From Anaerolinea sp. (GTDB taxonomy: Bacteria; Chloroflexota; Limnocylindria; Limnocylindrales; CSP1-4), in NCBI GenBank assembly GCA_013822395.1, contig PNKK01000010.1, positions 1 to 64,000 on the forward strand: 64,000 nucleotides of DNA, written 5' to 3'. Of the stretch, positions 42,115 through 50,911 are shown one piece after another. Position 1 is the first letter of the stretch, and each line of letters begins with the position of its first letter. The notes below the pieces were generated by a model. That model saw nothing but the letters and a program-made list of their open reading frames with translations. It searched no databases and was not told the origin of the DNA. The position numbers were made by a program, and so were the translations under genes.

Positions 42115-43506
42115 ATGACCATCCCAGCCGACGTCACCTCGCGGCCCCGACGGGGCGCCATCGGTGATCCAGCGGTCCTTCTGCCCGCGGTCCTGCATTC
42201 CCCGGAGCTCGCTCCCGCGACGGCTTCGACGGGCCACCCACCTCGACGCTTTGCGCCCATCGTGGCGGTCTCGGCACCACCTGCATCTCCCCACCGCGGT
42301 GCCGGGTCGGCCGAGCGCCGGCTCGACGAGGTGGAGGCCATCGCCCGGATCGGCTCGTACTCGCTCCATGTCCCGTCGGGACGATGGGTCAGCTCGAAGG
42401 GCCTCGACGCGATCCTCGGGATCGACGGCGCCTTCGATCGATCGATCGAGAGGTGGATCTCGCTCGTCCATCCGACTGATCGCGAGGCCGTGCGCGGCCA
42501 CCTCGTCGTCGACGTCCTCGGCGGAGGGCACCCGTTCGACCGGCGCTACCGGATCGTCCGAGCCGACACGGGCGAGGAGCGGTGGGTCCACGGGCGCGGC
42601 ACGCTCGAGCTCGACGGCTTCGGCCGGCCGCAGCGGTTGCTCGGAACGATCGCCGACATCACCGAGCTCCACCGGAGCGAGGACCGGGACGACGAGCTGG
42701 TTCGCGAGCGCATCCGCGACGCTCTGGCGGACGGCGGCCTGCGGCCCGTCTTCCAGCCGGTGGTCGCGCTGGCGTCGGGCGAGGTCATCGGCTACGAGGC
42801 GCTCACCCAGTTCGCGAACGGGACCCCTCCCGATCAGCTGATCAACGAGGCGCACGGGGTTGGTCTCGGCATCGAGCTCGAAACCGCCTGTCTCACAGCT
42901 GCGCTCGGGGCCACCGAGGCGCTCCCGGCGGGCACCTGGCTCAGCCTGAACGTCTCGCCGGCACTGATCCTCCGGGAAGGCACGCTGTCTGGGCTCCTCG
43001 CCGGTCGGTCACGCCGGATCGTTCTCGAGATCACCGAGCACGCGGAGGTCAACGACTACGATGCGGTCCGCCGGGCGATCGCGGGCCTCGGACCCACGGT
43101 CGGTCTCGCGGTCGATGACGTCGGCGCCGGATTCGCCAGTCTCCGCCACGTGATCGAGCTCCGGCCCCGGTTCGTCAAGCTCGACATGAGCCTCATCCGC
43201 CACGTGGATCGCGATCTGACCCGCCAGGCGATGGTCGCCGGCATGCGGCAGTTTGCGGCTCGCGCCGACTGCGAGGTCATCGCCGAGGGAATCGAGGAGC
43301 CCGGTGAGCTCGAGGTGCTGCGCGAGATCCAGCTGTCCCTCGGCCAGGGGTTTCTGCTCGGTCGGCCGAAAGGCCGCGGCCAGTTCGACGACCCCGAACT
43401 GAGAGCCCCGGCGGCTCCGCTCCGTACCGGTAGTGGCGATCCCGTACCTCGTCTCGGCGGCGATCCCCCTCGACCGGTTACTCGCCCAACCGCGGCGTGT
43501 CGTTGA
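42115..43506 (+). CDS. PAS-EAL cyclic-di-GMP phosphodiesterase
   Basis: A 463-residue protein: disordered ~70 residues, a PAS fold (about 75-190; WVSSKGLDAILGIDGAFDRSIERWISLVHPTDREAV, then IADITELHR), and an EAL domain (about 205-440). EAL landmarks for an active enzyme are present: YEALTQF, LNVSP, LEITEH, VDDVGAGFASLRH, VKLDMSLI, EGIEEPGEL and GQGFLLGRP. There is no membrane helix. It probably lowers c-di-GMP to favour motility; in-locus placement supports this. ATG at 42115 is chosen. A longer in-frame start (41956) is possible. Confidence 0.88.
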   Translation: MTIPADVTSRPRRGAIGDPAVLLPAVLHSPELAPATASTGHPPRRFAPIVAVSAPPASPHRGAGSAERRLDEVEAIARIGSYSLHVPSGRWVSSKGLDAILGIDGAFDRSIERWISLVHPTDREAVRGHLVVDVLGGGHPFDRRYRIVRADTGEERWVHGRGTLELDGFGRPQRLLGTIADITELHRSEDRDDELVRERIRDALADGGLRPVFQPVVALASGEVIGYEALTQFANGTPPDQLINEAHGVGLGIELETACLTAALGATEALPAGTWLSLNVSPALILREGTLSGLLAGRSRRIVLEITEHAEVNDYDAVRRAIAGLGPTVGLAVDDVGAGFASLRHVIELRPRFVKLDMSLIRHVDRDLTRQAMVAGMRQFAARADCEVIAEGIEEPGELEVLREIQLSLGQGFLLGRPKGRGQFDDPELRAPAAPLRTGSGDPVPRLGGDPPRPVTRPTAACR

Positions 43507-43543
43507 CCGTTGCGTCCACGGGGCCGAAAGCGAGAGGATACCG

Positions 43544-44122
43544 ATGACACTCTGGCGCGCGAACCAGGTTGGCCGCTCGGTGGCGCCCCTGCCGCCGTTG
43601 CAGTCGCCGACCCCCATCGGGTCGGCTGTGGAGCAGTTCCTGCGAGCTTGGACAGAGGACCTGTACGTCAGCGGCTTCATCTCGGGCTGGGGTCGCCTGT
43701 CCGATGCCCTGAACCAGCGGGAGCCGTTGAGGATCGAACAGGCGCGGGTGCACGGCCTGCGCTCGGCCAGCTGGCTGCCCCGGCCGGATGGTGAGATGGT
43801 GATCGATCCCTTCGACCTGGAGCTCGCGCTCGGCTACGCCATCGTGGGGTCGGACGCCGAGCGAGCGGCCAAGCGGATCCACAAGGTCAGATATCCGGTG
43901 CTGATCGAGGGCCAGGAATTCGAGGTCCTCGGCACGATGCATGTCTTCCCGGGCAACGCGCCGGAGTACGCGACGCATCGCAGCGGCCTGCTGTTCCTGC
44001 CGATCACGGAACCGTCCGTGCGTCGCCGGCAGCGCCTGGTGAGCGACCGCTACACCGATGTCGCCCTCGTGAATCGATACGCGATCCGGCGCATCCGTCA
44101 GCTCGACAGCCGGCCCAGCTGA
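43544..44122 (+). CDS. unknown protein with two similar beta-rich halves
   Basis: A 192-residue soluble protein. The first half, LYVSGFISGWGRLSDALNQREPLRIEQARVHGL, and the second, VLIEGQEFEVLGTMHVFPGNAPEYATHRSGLLFLPITEPSV, share a pattern of a modified-surface strand, a Gly-rich turn, a short helix and a strand ending in I-x-x-A/P. That is similar to small DUF6812-like sensory or cell-surface-response domains; this assignment is tentative. AGAGGATACC precedes the ATG. It lies between the EAL gene and a LuxR-type regulator inside the motility locus. Confidence 0.6.
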   Translation: MTLWRANQVGRSVAPLPPLQSPTPIGSAVEQFLRAWTEDLYVSGFISGWGRLSDALNQREPLRIEQARVHGLRSASWLPRPDGEMVIDPFDLELALGYAIVGSDAERAAKRIHKVRYPVLIEGQEFEVLGTMHVFPGNAPEYATHRSGLLFLPITEPSVRRRQRLVSDRYTDVALVNRYAIRRIRQLDSRPS

Positions 44123-44292
44123 GCCGGCCACTCGGCCGCCGCTGGTACTTCCGGCGTCACCCGCGCCCGGACCTTCGACCCTCCACGGTCCGGCGACCCA
44201 TCCCGGTCCTTCCGCAGTCGAGCGGATCGAACCGACAATCGGGCCCGCCAACGGCCCTGCCGAGATGGACCGAAGCAGTCGAGGAACACAGC

Positions 44293-44991
44293 ATGTCGCT
44301 TGTCGTCAGTCGACCGACGCAGACTCGACGGTCGTTCGCATTCACGTCGCCGTCTCGCCCGCGGCAGCTGCTGCACGCGATCGTGGCCCATCCGGTCGCC
44401 GTGATCCGTGCAGGGCTCGGGGTGCTCCTGAGTGATGAAGCCTTCGGTCAGGTGACGGGCGCCCCCTCCACCTTCGACGCCCTGCGGATCGCGGGGATCC
44501 ATCATCCGGATGTCGTTCTGTTTGACTTCTCGGCAGGCGGGGGTCCGGCCGTCGGTCGGCTGTTCGCCGGCCTCTGGCCGCGCCCGGTCCTTGTCGGCCT
44601 GGTGGGACCCGGCTCCACGATCGGCGCCCGCGAGTGCCTGGACGCCGGTCTGGACGCCGCCATCGCGCTCGAGGGCGCCACCGGCGAATCGATCCTCGAC
44701 GCCGTCCGGGTCGCCATGGACGGCAGAGGTCCAGTCGTATCCGGGTTCCGCCCTGACCAGATCGGCGATCAAGCCGTCGTGATCGACGATCACCAGACGT
44801 CGGTGCTCACCCGGCGGGAGCGCGAGATGCTGCATCTCATCGGAGAGGGTCTCTCCAATCGGGAGATCGCCGAGGTCCTGGGCCTCTCGGTCAAGACGGT
44901 CGAGGCGCATCGAGGCAATCTGAGCCGCAAGCTCAACATCCGCACGCGCTCAGGCCTGATGCGCGTCGCCATGGGCACGCTCGTCAGCTAG
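44293..44991 (+). CDS. LuxR-type regulator with a degenerate receiver domain
   Basis: A 232-residue protein. The N-terminal receiver-like fold (about 28-140) keeps a central aspartate (VVLFDFSAGGG) but has AHPVAV in place of the acidic DD pair, so ordinary phosphorylation is doubtful. The C-terminal LuxR HTH is intact (LTRREREMLHLIGEGLSNREIAEVLGLSVKTVEAHRGNLSRKLNI). GAGGAA precedes the ATG. Just upstream of flbD-motA, it may control the late flagellar operon in a phosphorylation-independent way. Confidence 0.85.
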   Translation: MSLVVSRPTQTRRSFAFTSPSRPRQLLHAIVAHPVAVIRAGLGVLLSDEAFGQVTGAPSTFDALRIAGIHHPDVVLFDFSAGGGPAVGRLFAGLWPRPVLVGLVGPGSTIGARECLDAGLDAAIALEGATGESILDAVRVAMDGRGPVVSGFRPDQIGDQAVVIDDHQTSVLTRREREMLHLIGEGLSNREIAEVLGLSVKTVEAHRGNLSRKLNIRTRSGLMRVAMGTLVS

Positions 44992-45014
44992 ACGGCGACC
45001 AGAAGGTCCCGGCC

Positions 45015-45326
45015 ATGATCCCGCTGACCCGCCCTGACGGCTCCACCCTGCTCGTGAACCCGAACAGGATCGAGACGGTCGAGCAGACGCCCGACACCGT
45101 CATCACGCTGGCCGATGGCAAGAAGCTCCTCGTGCGCGAGAGTGCCGCGGAGGTGTCGGCACGCTTCCTGGCGCATCAACGTGCGGTCCACGCCATGTCC
45201 GAGGGACTGCGCGATCCTGCCGAGGGCGAGGCGACCGGCGACGGCGATCCTGCCGAGGGCGACGGCGAGGCGACCGGCGAGGGCGAGGACGGGACCGTCG
45301 ACCTCGACTCGTTCGCAATCCGATGA
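45015..45326 (+). CDS. flbD: flagellar FlbD-family protein
   Basis: A 103-residue protein. MIPLTRPDGSTLLVNPNRIETVEQTPDTVITLADGKKLLVRESAAEV is the full FlbD/SwrD domain, found next to motA in many flagellar loci and needed for motor power (SwrD) in Bacillus. The C-terminal ~35 residues are acidic repeats (DPAEG(DG)EATG twice) from an in-frame duplication and look disordered. It overlaps motA by 4 bases. Confidence 0.93.
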   Translation: MIPLTRPDGSTLLVNPNRIETVEQTPDTVITLADGKKLLVRESAAEVSARFLAHQRAVHAMSEGLRDPAEGEATGDGDPAEGDGEATGEGEDGTVDLDSFAIR

Positions 45327-46138
45327 TCGGCGTCGTCTTCGCGCTCGCGGCGGTGCTCCTGACGCTCGTGCTCAAGGGCGTCAGCCCGATGGTCCTCGTC
45401 AACCTGCCGGCGATCTCGATCGTCATGCTCGGGACGTTCGGCGCGACGATGGCGTCGTTCGGTCTCCCTGCGTTCCTGAAGCTTCCGAAGCTGATGAGCG
45501 TCGCCATGCGGGCGCCGGCAGCGGAATCGCGAACGATGCGGGACCAGCTCGTCACCTTCGCGGAGCGAGCCCGGCGCGAAGGACTGCTGGCGCTCGAATC
45601 CGACATCGAGGAAGTCAGGGACTCCTTCGTCCGCCGCGGTCTCCAGATGGTCATCGACGGCCTCGAGCCCGAGACGGTGGAGGAGGTCCTGGAGCTCGAG
45701 GTCGAAGCGATGTCCAGGCGCCACGCCCATGGCGCGATGATGCTGGCGGCGATGGCGGGCTACGCCCCGACCTTCGGCATCCTGGGCGCCGTCATGGGCC
45801 TGATCGCCGTGATGGCCAAGCTGTCCCAGCCGGAGAAGCTGGGCGAGGGAATCCAGGTCGCCTTCATCGCCACGCTGCTGGCCGTCGGCGTCGCCAATAT
45901 CGTGTTCATGCCCCTGAGCGTCAGTCTCAAGGGACACTCGGCCACCGAGGCCGCCGGCCGTCGGATGGCCATGGCCGGGATTCTGGCGATCCAGGCCGGC
46001 GACAACCCGCGCATGGTCGCGCGAAAGCTCGACACGTTCCTCGACCCCGGCGTCAAGGCGACCACGAGCGATGCCCGGCCAGAGGCCGGAGTGGCCACCA
46101 GGCTGGCTGACGGCGTCCCCCAGGCGGGAGCGTCCTGA
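45323..46138 (+). CDS. motA: flagellar motor stator protein MotA
   Basis: A 271-residue membrane protein with four helices (about 2-20, 27-48, 145-170, 175-200), the conserved cytoplasmic loop between helices 2 and 3 (MRDQLVTFAERARREGLLALE), and the AGYAPTFGILGAVMGLIAVM proton-path segment with its proline. It forms the ion-conducting stator with MotB, whose start codon overlaps the motA stop by one base (TGATG). Confidence 0.97.
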   Translation: MIGVVFALAAVLLTLVLKGVSPMVLVNLPAISIVMLGTFGATMASFGLPAFLKLPKLMSVAMRAPAAESRTMRDQLVTFAERARREGLLALESDIEEVRDSFVRRGLQMVIDGLEPETVEEVLELEVEAMSRRHAHGAMMLAAMAGYAPTFGILGAVMGLIAVMAKLSQPEKLGEGIQVAFIATLLAVGVANIVFMPLSVSLKGHSATEAAGRRMAMAGILAIQAGDNPRMVARKLDTFLDPGVKATTSDARPEAGVATRLADGVPQAGAS

Positions 46139-46917
46139 TGCAGCGCCGCCGGCGAGCCAGCGACCACGGAGAGTTCCATGCCGACGAGCGCTGGCTCATC
46201 ACCTACGCCGACATGATCACGCTGCTCCTCGCGGTCTTCATCGTGCTCTACGCGTTGTCCGACCAGAACGTCCGGAAGTTCACGGCATTCGCGCAATCCG
46301 TCGCCGCCGCGTTCAGCACGGAGGTCTTCCAGGGCACCGAGGCAATCACCGTGACGAGCGGGCAGCAGAGCGCGCCGAGCACGGACACGTTCGACGCCGG
46401 TTCGGGGGTGCTGTCCACGGACCTGCGAACCGTCGAGGCCACCGTCAGAGACTTCGCCGTGGAGAACGGCGTCGGTGGACAGGTCTCCGTCGACCGCGTG
46501 CCGGAGGGGATCGCCATCCGGATCAGCGACGCGCTCCTGTTCTCGAGCGGGCGGGCCAGCCTCGACGCCCGCTCGAAGCGCCTGCTCGATCGAGTGATCG
46601 TGGTCGTCGGACCGCTGCCCAACCGGCTGAGGATCGAGGGACACACGGACGATGAGCCTCCTGCCGGCCCCTTCTACACCGACAACTGGAGTCTCTCGGT
46701 TGCCCGCGCCCTCGCCGTTCTCAGGGCGATGGTGGAGGGCGGCGTGGACCGGTCCCGGCTGGCCGCCGCGGGATATGCGGAATTTCAACCGATCGTCCCG
46801 ATGACCGACGACGCGTCGCGGGCGCGCAACCGCCGCGTGGACGTGCTGATCCTGTATCCGGACACCAGCTCTCAGCCGTTCGCACCCGTCAGCTCGCCCC
46901 AGGGGATCCTGCCGTGA
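46138..46917 (+). CDS. motB: flagellar motor stator protein MotB
   Basis: A 259-residue stator protein with one N-terminal helix containing the ion-binding Asp25 (WLITYADMITLLLAVFIVLYALS), a plug/linker, and an OmpA-like peptidoglycan-binding domain (about 125-250; LRIEGHTDDEPPAGPFYTDNWSLSVARALAVLRAMVEGGV, AAGYAEFQPIVPMTDDASRARNRRVDVLI). Asp at position 25 with a Tyr-Ala-Asp context fits proton-type stators, though sodium coupling cannot be excluded. Confidence 0.97.
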   Translation: MQRRRRASDHGEFHADERWLITYADMITLLLAVFIVLYALSDQNVRKFTAFAQSVAAAFSTEVFQGTEAITVTSGQQSAPSTDTFDAGSGVLSTDLRTVEATVRDFAVENGVGGQVSVDRVPEGIAIRISDALLFSSGRASLDARSKRLLDRVIVVVGPLPNRLRIEGHTDDEPPAGPFYTDNWSLSVARALAVLRAMVEGGVDRSRLAAAGYAEFQPIVPMTDDASRARNRRVDVLILYPDTSSQPFAPVSSPQGILP

Positions 46918-47405
46918 AGCGGCCGAAGGGACGCCGGACGATCCTGTTCGGCGTCGTCCTGGGCCTCGCCCTGTCGGGCGGTCTGGCCTACGTCCGGCTG
47001 ACGACGGCCGAGGGGCCGCCCGAGCCCGTGCCGGATCCGGGGGCTGGCCAGTACGGTCCGATGATCGCCCTCGAGGAGCGTGTCGTGAACCTGCAGGCGG
47101 GCGGCGCGTTCCGCTACGCCAAGATCGGCGTGACCGTGGAGATCCGCCCCCTCGACGCGTCGTTCTACACGCTGGTCGGCGAGGAGAGGGCCGCCGCCGA
47201 CGAGCTGGCGCGCAAGGAGTACGAGCCGATGGTGCCGCTCCTGCTGGACGCGCTCGGGACCGTCGTCTCCTCTCGAACCTCCTCCGACCTCGTGGCCGTC
47301 GACGGCCGAGCACGGCTCAAGGAGGAGCTCATCGGCGCCATGGGCGTGGTGCTCGGCGAGCAGGCGGTGCTGAACGTCTACTTCACCGACCTGGTCATGC
47401 AGTAG
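46914..47405 (+). CDS. fliL: flagellar basal body-associated protein FliL
   Basis: A 163-residue single-pass membrane protein (helix about 9-28) with the periplasmic FliL/stomatin-like domain (YGPMIALEERVVNLQAGGAFRYAKIGVTVEIRP...LLLDALGTVVSSRTSSDLVAVDGRARLKEELIGAMGVVL...VNVYFTDLVMQ-type ending LNVYFTDLVMQ). It stabilises the stator. GTG at 46914 overlaps the motB stop codon. Confidence 0.95.
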   Translation: MKRPKGRRTILFGVVLGLALSGGLAYVRLTTAEGPPEPVPDPGAGQYGPMIALEERVVNLQAGGAFRYAKIGVTVEIRPLDASFYTLVGEERAAADELARKEYEPMVPLLLDALGTVVSSRTSSDLVAVDGRARLKEELIGAMGVVLGEQAVLNVYFTDLVMQ

Positions 47406-47415
47406 GACCCACGAG

Positions 47416-48399
47416 ATGCTATCGCAGGCCGAGATCGACGCCATCCTCCGGACCAGCCCCGTGTCCGACGACGCGGATGCGCTGCCGCTGCACGCCATCG
47501 CCCCGGGCAGGACCGTGAAGACCTACGACTTCAGGCGTCCCGACAAGTTCTCCAAGGATCAGCTTCGAACGCTCCAGGCCATCCACGAGAACGTCGCCCG
47601 GATCGCCGGCGCGCGACTTGGCGCGTCCCTTCGGAGCCCGGTCTCGATCCAGCTCGCCACGTGCGAGCAGACGGTCTTCGATGAGTACATCGCCGGCCTG
47701 GACCTGCCGACCCAGCTGGTGGTGCTCCGAGCGGGACCGCTGGCCGGGCCCATGCTCCTCGAGCTTGACCTGAGGTTCGCCTTCGCCGGGATCGAACGGA
47801 TGCTCGGCGGCCACGGAACACTGCCAACCGAGCGGCGCGAGCCGACGGCGATCGAAGGCGTCCTCATCCGGCGCCTCGTCGATGAGATCGTGCCCGCCAT
47901 CGCCGAGGCGTGGGCCCATCTGACGACCTTCCCGATCGAGATCATCGAAACGGCGCTCGGCCCGGCTCTCCTGCGGGTCGCCGCGCCGTCCGAGGTGGCC
48001 GCGGTTCTGGCCTTCGAGATCCGCTTCGGTGGACGGGCCGCCACCTTCACGGTGATCTATCCGCATGCGGCCGTCGAGCCGATCCTGCCCCGGCTGTCGG
48101 CCACGGCCTGGTACGCCCAGACGGACCGCGACGGCGAAAGCGAGGCAAGCCGGCCGCTCCTCGAGGAGGCGCTCGACCATATCGAGATCGCGGTGACGGC
48201 GGTCCTGGGCGCCGTCGAGCTCCCCGTGGACACGCTCGCGGATCTCCAGCTGGGCGACGTCATCCGGCTCGACGAGCGGATCGCCGACCCGATCAGGATC
48301 TGGATCAGCGACCAGGTCCGTGCCTGGGGGATCCCCGGCCGGATCGACGACCGCCTTGCCGTGCAGCTCGTCGCACCCCTCACACCCGTGGAGGCCTGA
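47416..48399 (+). CDS. fliM: flagellar motor switch protein FliM
   Basis: A 327-residue C-ring protein: N-terminal CheY-P-binding peptide LSQAEIDAIL, linker, a CheC-like middle domain (YDFRRPDKFSKDQLRTLQAIHENVARIAGARL) with the FliG-contact segment (MLLELDLRFAFAGIERMLGG), and a C-terminal SpoA domain (about 245-320). Its family GGXG loop reads GGHG. SD-like AGGACCCACGAG precedes the ATG. Confidence 0.97.
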   Translation: MLSQAEIDAILRTSPVSDDADALPLHAIAPGRTVKTYDFRRPDKFSKDQLRTLQAIHENVARIAGARLGASLRSPVSIQLATCEQTVFDEYIAGLDLPTQLVVLRAGPLAGPMLLELDLRFAFAGIERMLGGHGTLPTERREPTAIEGVLIRRLVDEIVPAIAEAWAHLTTFPIEIIETALGPALLRVAAPSEVAAVLAFEIRFGGRAATFTVIYPHAAVEPILPRLSATAWYAQTDRDGESEASRPLLEEALDHIEIAVTAVLGAVELPVDTLADLQLGDVIRLDERIADPIRIWISDQVRAWGIPGRIDDRLAVQLVAPLTPVEA

Positions 48400-48402
48400 C
48401 CG

Positions 48403-49473
48403 ATGGATTGGACCGAGCTCGAATGGTCATCTCCGGGAGCCGAGGGGGACTCGCTCACGGCGTTCCTGGCCACCCACGGACCGCTCATCCGGTCAGCCCT
48501 CGACGAGGCCGCGGCGGCCACGATCCTGGGCCCGGCGTCGGTCGTCGGCGTACAGACGGCCGTGTGCTCCGCGGCGGATCTGCCCGACGGGTTCGTCCCG
48601 CTCGCAACGTTGGAGCTGCTGGGCACCAGCCGGCGGGCGGTCGGCGCGGCCCTCGACCCGACGCTCGGGAGCGAGCTGGGCGGCGCGGCCGTCGCCATTG
48701 AGGGCATCGCACGCGGGCTCCTGGAGGCGCTGGACGCGGTCCTCGGCGCGCTGGTCGGCGAAGGGCTGAGCCTCGGCCCGGCCGATGGCCTGCCCCGCGA
48801 CGACGAGCTCCTCCTGGTGCGCCTCGGTGTGAGCTCGGGGACGGATCAGGAGGCCGCGCCGGAGGTTGCCGTGGTCGCCGTCGCGGCCCTCGCAGCGAGG
48901 GCGGAGCTGGCGACCCACATCCGGGCGCTCGAGACCCTCGGAGCGGCGACCTCCGACGAGCTCGCCACAGCCCCGGATGGTGCCCCGGGCATGACAGACG
49001 CAGACCTCCCCGAGGACGGGGCTCCGGCGCCCGCCGGGCCGGCCGCCGGGCCGGCCATCCCCGGCCCGGAGCCGACCGTTCCCGTCGACGGTGCGACGGC
49101 AGCGCCGGGCGTCGATTCCGGGTCGGAGATCGCAGCGCCGCCGGCCGCCCCGATCCGTGCCGTCCAGTTCCCTGTGCTGTCGGCCGCCCCGGCCCCGGCC
49201 GGACGGCAGAGCCTGGATCTCCTCCTGGGCGTGAACCTCGAGGTCTCCGTCGAGATCGGCCGGGCCCGCATGATGATCCGTGACGTGCTCCGGCTGACCC
49301 CGGGCTCCATCGTGGAGCTCGACAAGCTCGCCGGCGAGAAGGTGGACGTCCTGGTGAACCGTCACCACGTCGCGACCGGCGAAGTGGTCGTCGTGGATGA
49401 GAACTTCGGCGTCCGGATCACCGAGATCGTCTCCCGAGACCGCAGGCTCGCCCCGTTCGAGGGACGGCCATGA
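48403..49473 (+). CDS. fliN: flagellar motor switch protein FliY/FliN
   Basis: A 356-residue protein. The last ~85 residues are a clear FliN SpoA domain (LLLGVNLEVSVEIGRARMMIRDVLRLTPGSIVELDKLAGEKVDVLVNRHHVATGEVVVVDENFGVRITEIV). The N-terminal ~165 residues form a helical/strand region like a degenerate FliY (CheC-like) domain without visible E-x-x-N phosphatase pairs, followed by an Ala/Pro-rich linker. It therefore probably acts structurally in the C ring rather than as a CheY-P phosphatase. FliN and FliY names both apply. Confidence 0.9.
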   Translation: MDWTELEWSSPGAEGDSLTAFLATHGPLIRSALDEAAAATILGPASVVGVQTAVCSAADLPDGFVPLATLELLGTSRRAVGAALDPTLGSELGGAAVAIEGIARGLLEALDAVLGALVGEGLSLGPADGLPRDDELLLVRLGVSSGTDQEAAPEVAVVAVAALAARAELATHIRALETLGAATSDELATAPDGAPGMTDADLPEDGAPAPAGPAAGPAIPGPEPTVPVDGATAAPGVDSGSEIAAPPAAPIRAVQFPVLSAAPAPAGRQSLDLLLGVNLEVSVEIGRARMMIRDVLRLTPGSIVELDKLAGEKVDVLVNRHHVATGEVVVVDENFGVRITEIVSRDRRLAPFEGRP

Positions 49474-50135
49474 CCCATCTGTCGCGCGCAGTCGCGTGGC
49501 TCACCGAAACCGTCGAGCGGCTCCGCTCGGGACGATCGTCGGTGCGACTGGTCGCGGTGGCTCTCCTGATCGGGTCGATCGCGCTCGGCGCGATCGGGCT
49601 GGCCGGCTCGCCGCCATCCGTCTCCTCGCCCGACCAGGCAACCGGTCCCGCCTCGGTCAGCGTGGGCTCGACCTCCCGCGACGATGGGTCGAGCGTGCCC
49701 GTCACGGGGCTCGGCGGAACGCCGGACCTGGGACTCGGAGGCACGCTGGACTCGGGGCTCGGCCGCGTCCTCGACATGGCCGGCAAGGGCGTCCTGGTCC
49801 TGGTCATGCTGCTGCTCACGCTGCGGCTCCTCAATCGCATGTCGTCCGCGGGCGGATCCGCCGCGGCCCACCTGGTCGTCCTGGAGTCGCGCCCGCTCGC
49901 CCAGCGGGCCTCTCTGCACCTGGTCGCCGTCGGCGATCGCCGCCTGGTCGTCGGCCTGACACCCAGCGGTCTCGTCCCGCTGGCCGAGCTGACCGCCGAC
50001 GAGCTGCCGGATCCCGCGGCCACGGACGGAGCGAACCGGCCGGTGACCGGTGTCGACCTGGGGAGGGGTGGACCGATCGAGGGGTTCGCCCGGGTGGCAG
50101 CTGACCTGGCGCGGCGCGGGGGCATCGTGCGATGA
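49470..50135 (+). CDS. fliO: flagellar biosynthesis protein FliO
   Basis: A 221-residue protein with an N-terminal hydrophobic stretch (VRLVAVALLIGSIALGAIGLAG), a Gly/Ser-rich spacer, the FliO membrane helix (GKGVLVLVMLLLTLRLLNRM) and the small cytoplasmic domain (LVVLESRPLAQRASLHLVAVGDRRLVVGLTPSGLVPLAEL). FliO helps assemble the FliPQR export gate. It sits in the canonical fliN-fliO-fliP position with ATGA overlaps. Confidence 0.9.
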   Translation: MTHLSRAVAWLTETVERLRSGRSSVRLVAVALLIGSIALGAIGLAGSPPSVSSPDQATGPASVSVGSTSRDDGSSVPVTGLGGTPDLGLGGTLDSGLGRVLDMAGKGVLVLVMLLLTLRLLNRMSSAGGSAAAHLVVLESRPLAQRASLHLVAVGDRRLVVGLTPSGLVPLAELTADELPDPAATDGANRPVTGVDLGRGGPIEGFARVAADLARRGGIVR

Positions 50136-50908
50136 CATGGCGGCGAATCCGGCCGCCGTGGGCCCTTCCGCTCGGCCTGCTCATGCTGACGCTGATCGCT
50201 GCCGGGTGCGGCGGACAGGGCGCGCCCGAGGTGAGCGTCCGTGTCGGGGACGGGGAGGCCACCACGGGCGGGGGACAGTTCGCCCTCTCGCTCCAGCTGC
50301 TCATCGGGCTGACCGTCCTGTCGGTCGCGCCGGCCATCATCCTGCTGGCCACGAGCTTCACCCGAATCATCATCGTCCTGTCGCTGCTTCGAAGCGCCGT
50401 CGGCATCCCGCAGCTGCCCCCGAACCAGGTCCTGCTCGGGCTTGCCCTGTTCCTGACCCTGTTCGTCATGGCTCCGGTCTGGAGCAGGGTCAATGCCGAC
50501 GCCGTGCAGCCGTACCTGAACGGAGCGATCACCCAGGAGGTCGCCATCGAGCGGGGCATCGAGCCCCTGCGGCGATTCATGCTGGCCCAGACGAAAGAGC
50601 GTGAGCTCGGCGTCTTCCTGGAGCTGGCCGACTCGCCCCGACCGGCGAGCGCCGCCGAGATTCCCACCGAAGTCCTGCTGCCCGCCTTCGTCGTGAGCGA
50701 GCTCAAGACCGCCTTCACGATGGGCTTCCTGCTGTACATCCCATTCCTCGTGATCGACCTCGTCGTGGCCGCCGCGTTGATGGCGATGGGCATGATCCTG
50801 GTCTCGCCGGTCCAGATCGCCCTGCCCTTCAAGCTCCTCCTGTTCGTCCTCATCGACGGCTGGGTCCTCGTGGTCCAGTCGCTCGTGCGCAGCTTCGCGG
50901 TGGTCTGA
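50132..50908 (+). CDS. fliP: flagellar export gate protein FliP
   Basis: A 258-residue core gate subunit with a signal-like first helix ending in LTLIAAGC, then the FliP domain: LLATSFTRIIIVLSLLRSAVGIPQLPPNQVLLGLALFLTLFVMAPVW, ERELGVFLELA, EVLLPAFVVSELKTAFTMGFLLYIPFLVIDLVVAAALMAMGMILVSPVQIALPFKLLLFVLIDGWVLVVQSLVRSF. The IAAGC sequence resembles a lipobox but has Ala rather than Leu at -3, so lipidation is unlikely. Confidence 0.97.
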   Translation: MTWRRIRPPWALPLGLLMLTLIAAGCGGQGAPEVSVRVGDGEATTGGGQFALSLQLLIGLTVLSVAPAIILLATSFTRIIIVLSLLRSAVGIPQLPPNQVLLGLALFLTLFVMAPVWSRVNADAVQPYLNGAITQEVAIERGIEPLRRFMLAQTKERELGVFLELADSPRPASAAEIPTEVLLPAFVVSELKTAFTMGFLLYIPFLVIDLVVAAALMAMGMILVSPVQIALPFKLLLFVLIDGWVLVVQSLVRSFAVV

Positions 50909-50911
50909 CCG

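Noticed and set aside
44123-44292. Sigma-28 promoter before the LuxR-type gene
   Set aside because: CCGACAATCGG is only a loose match and there is no spaced -35 box.
50132-50230. FliP as a lipoprotein (IAAGC near the N-terminus)
   Set aside because: The -3 residue is Ala rather than Leu/Val/Ile and FliP normally has a cleaved signal sequence; lipidation is not supported.
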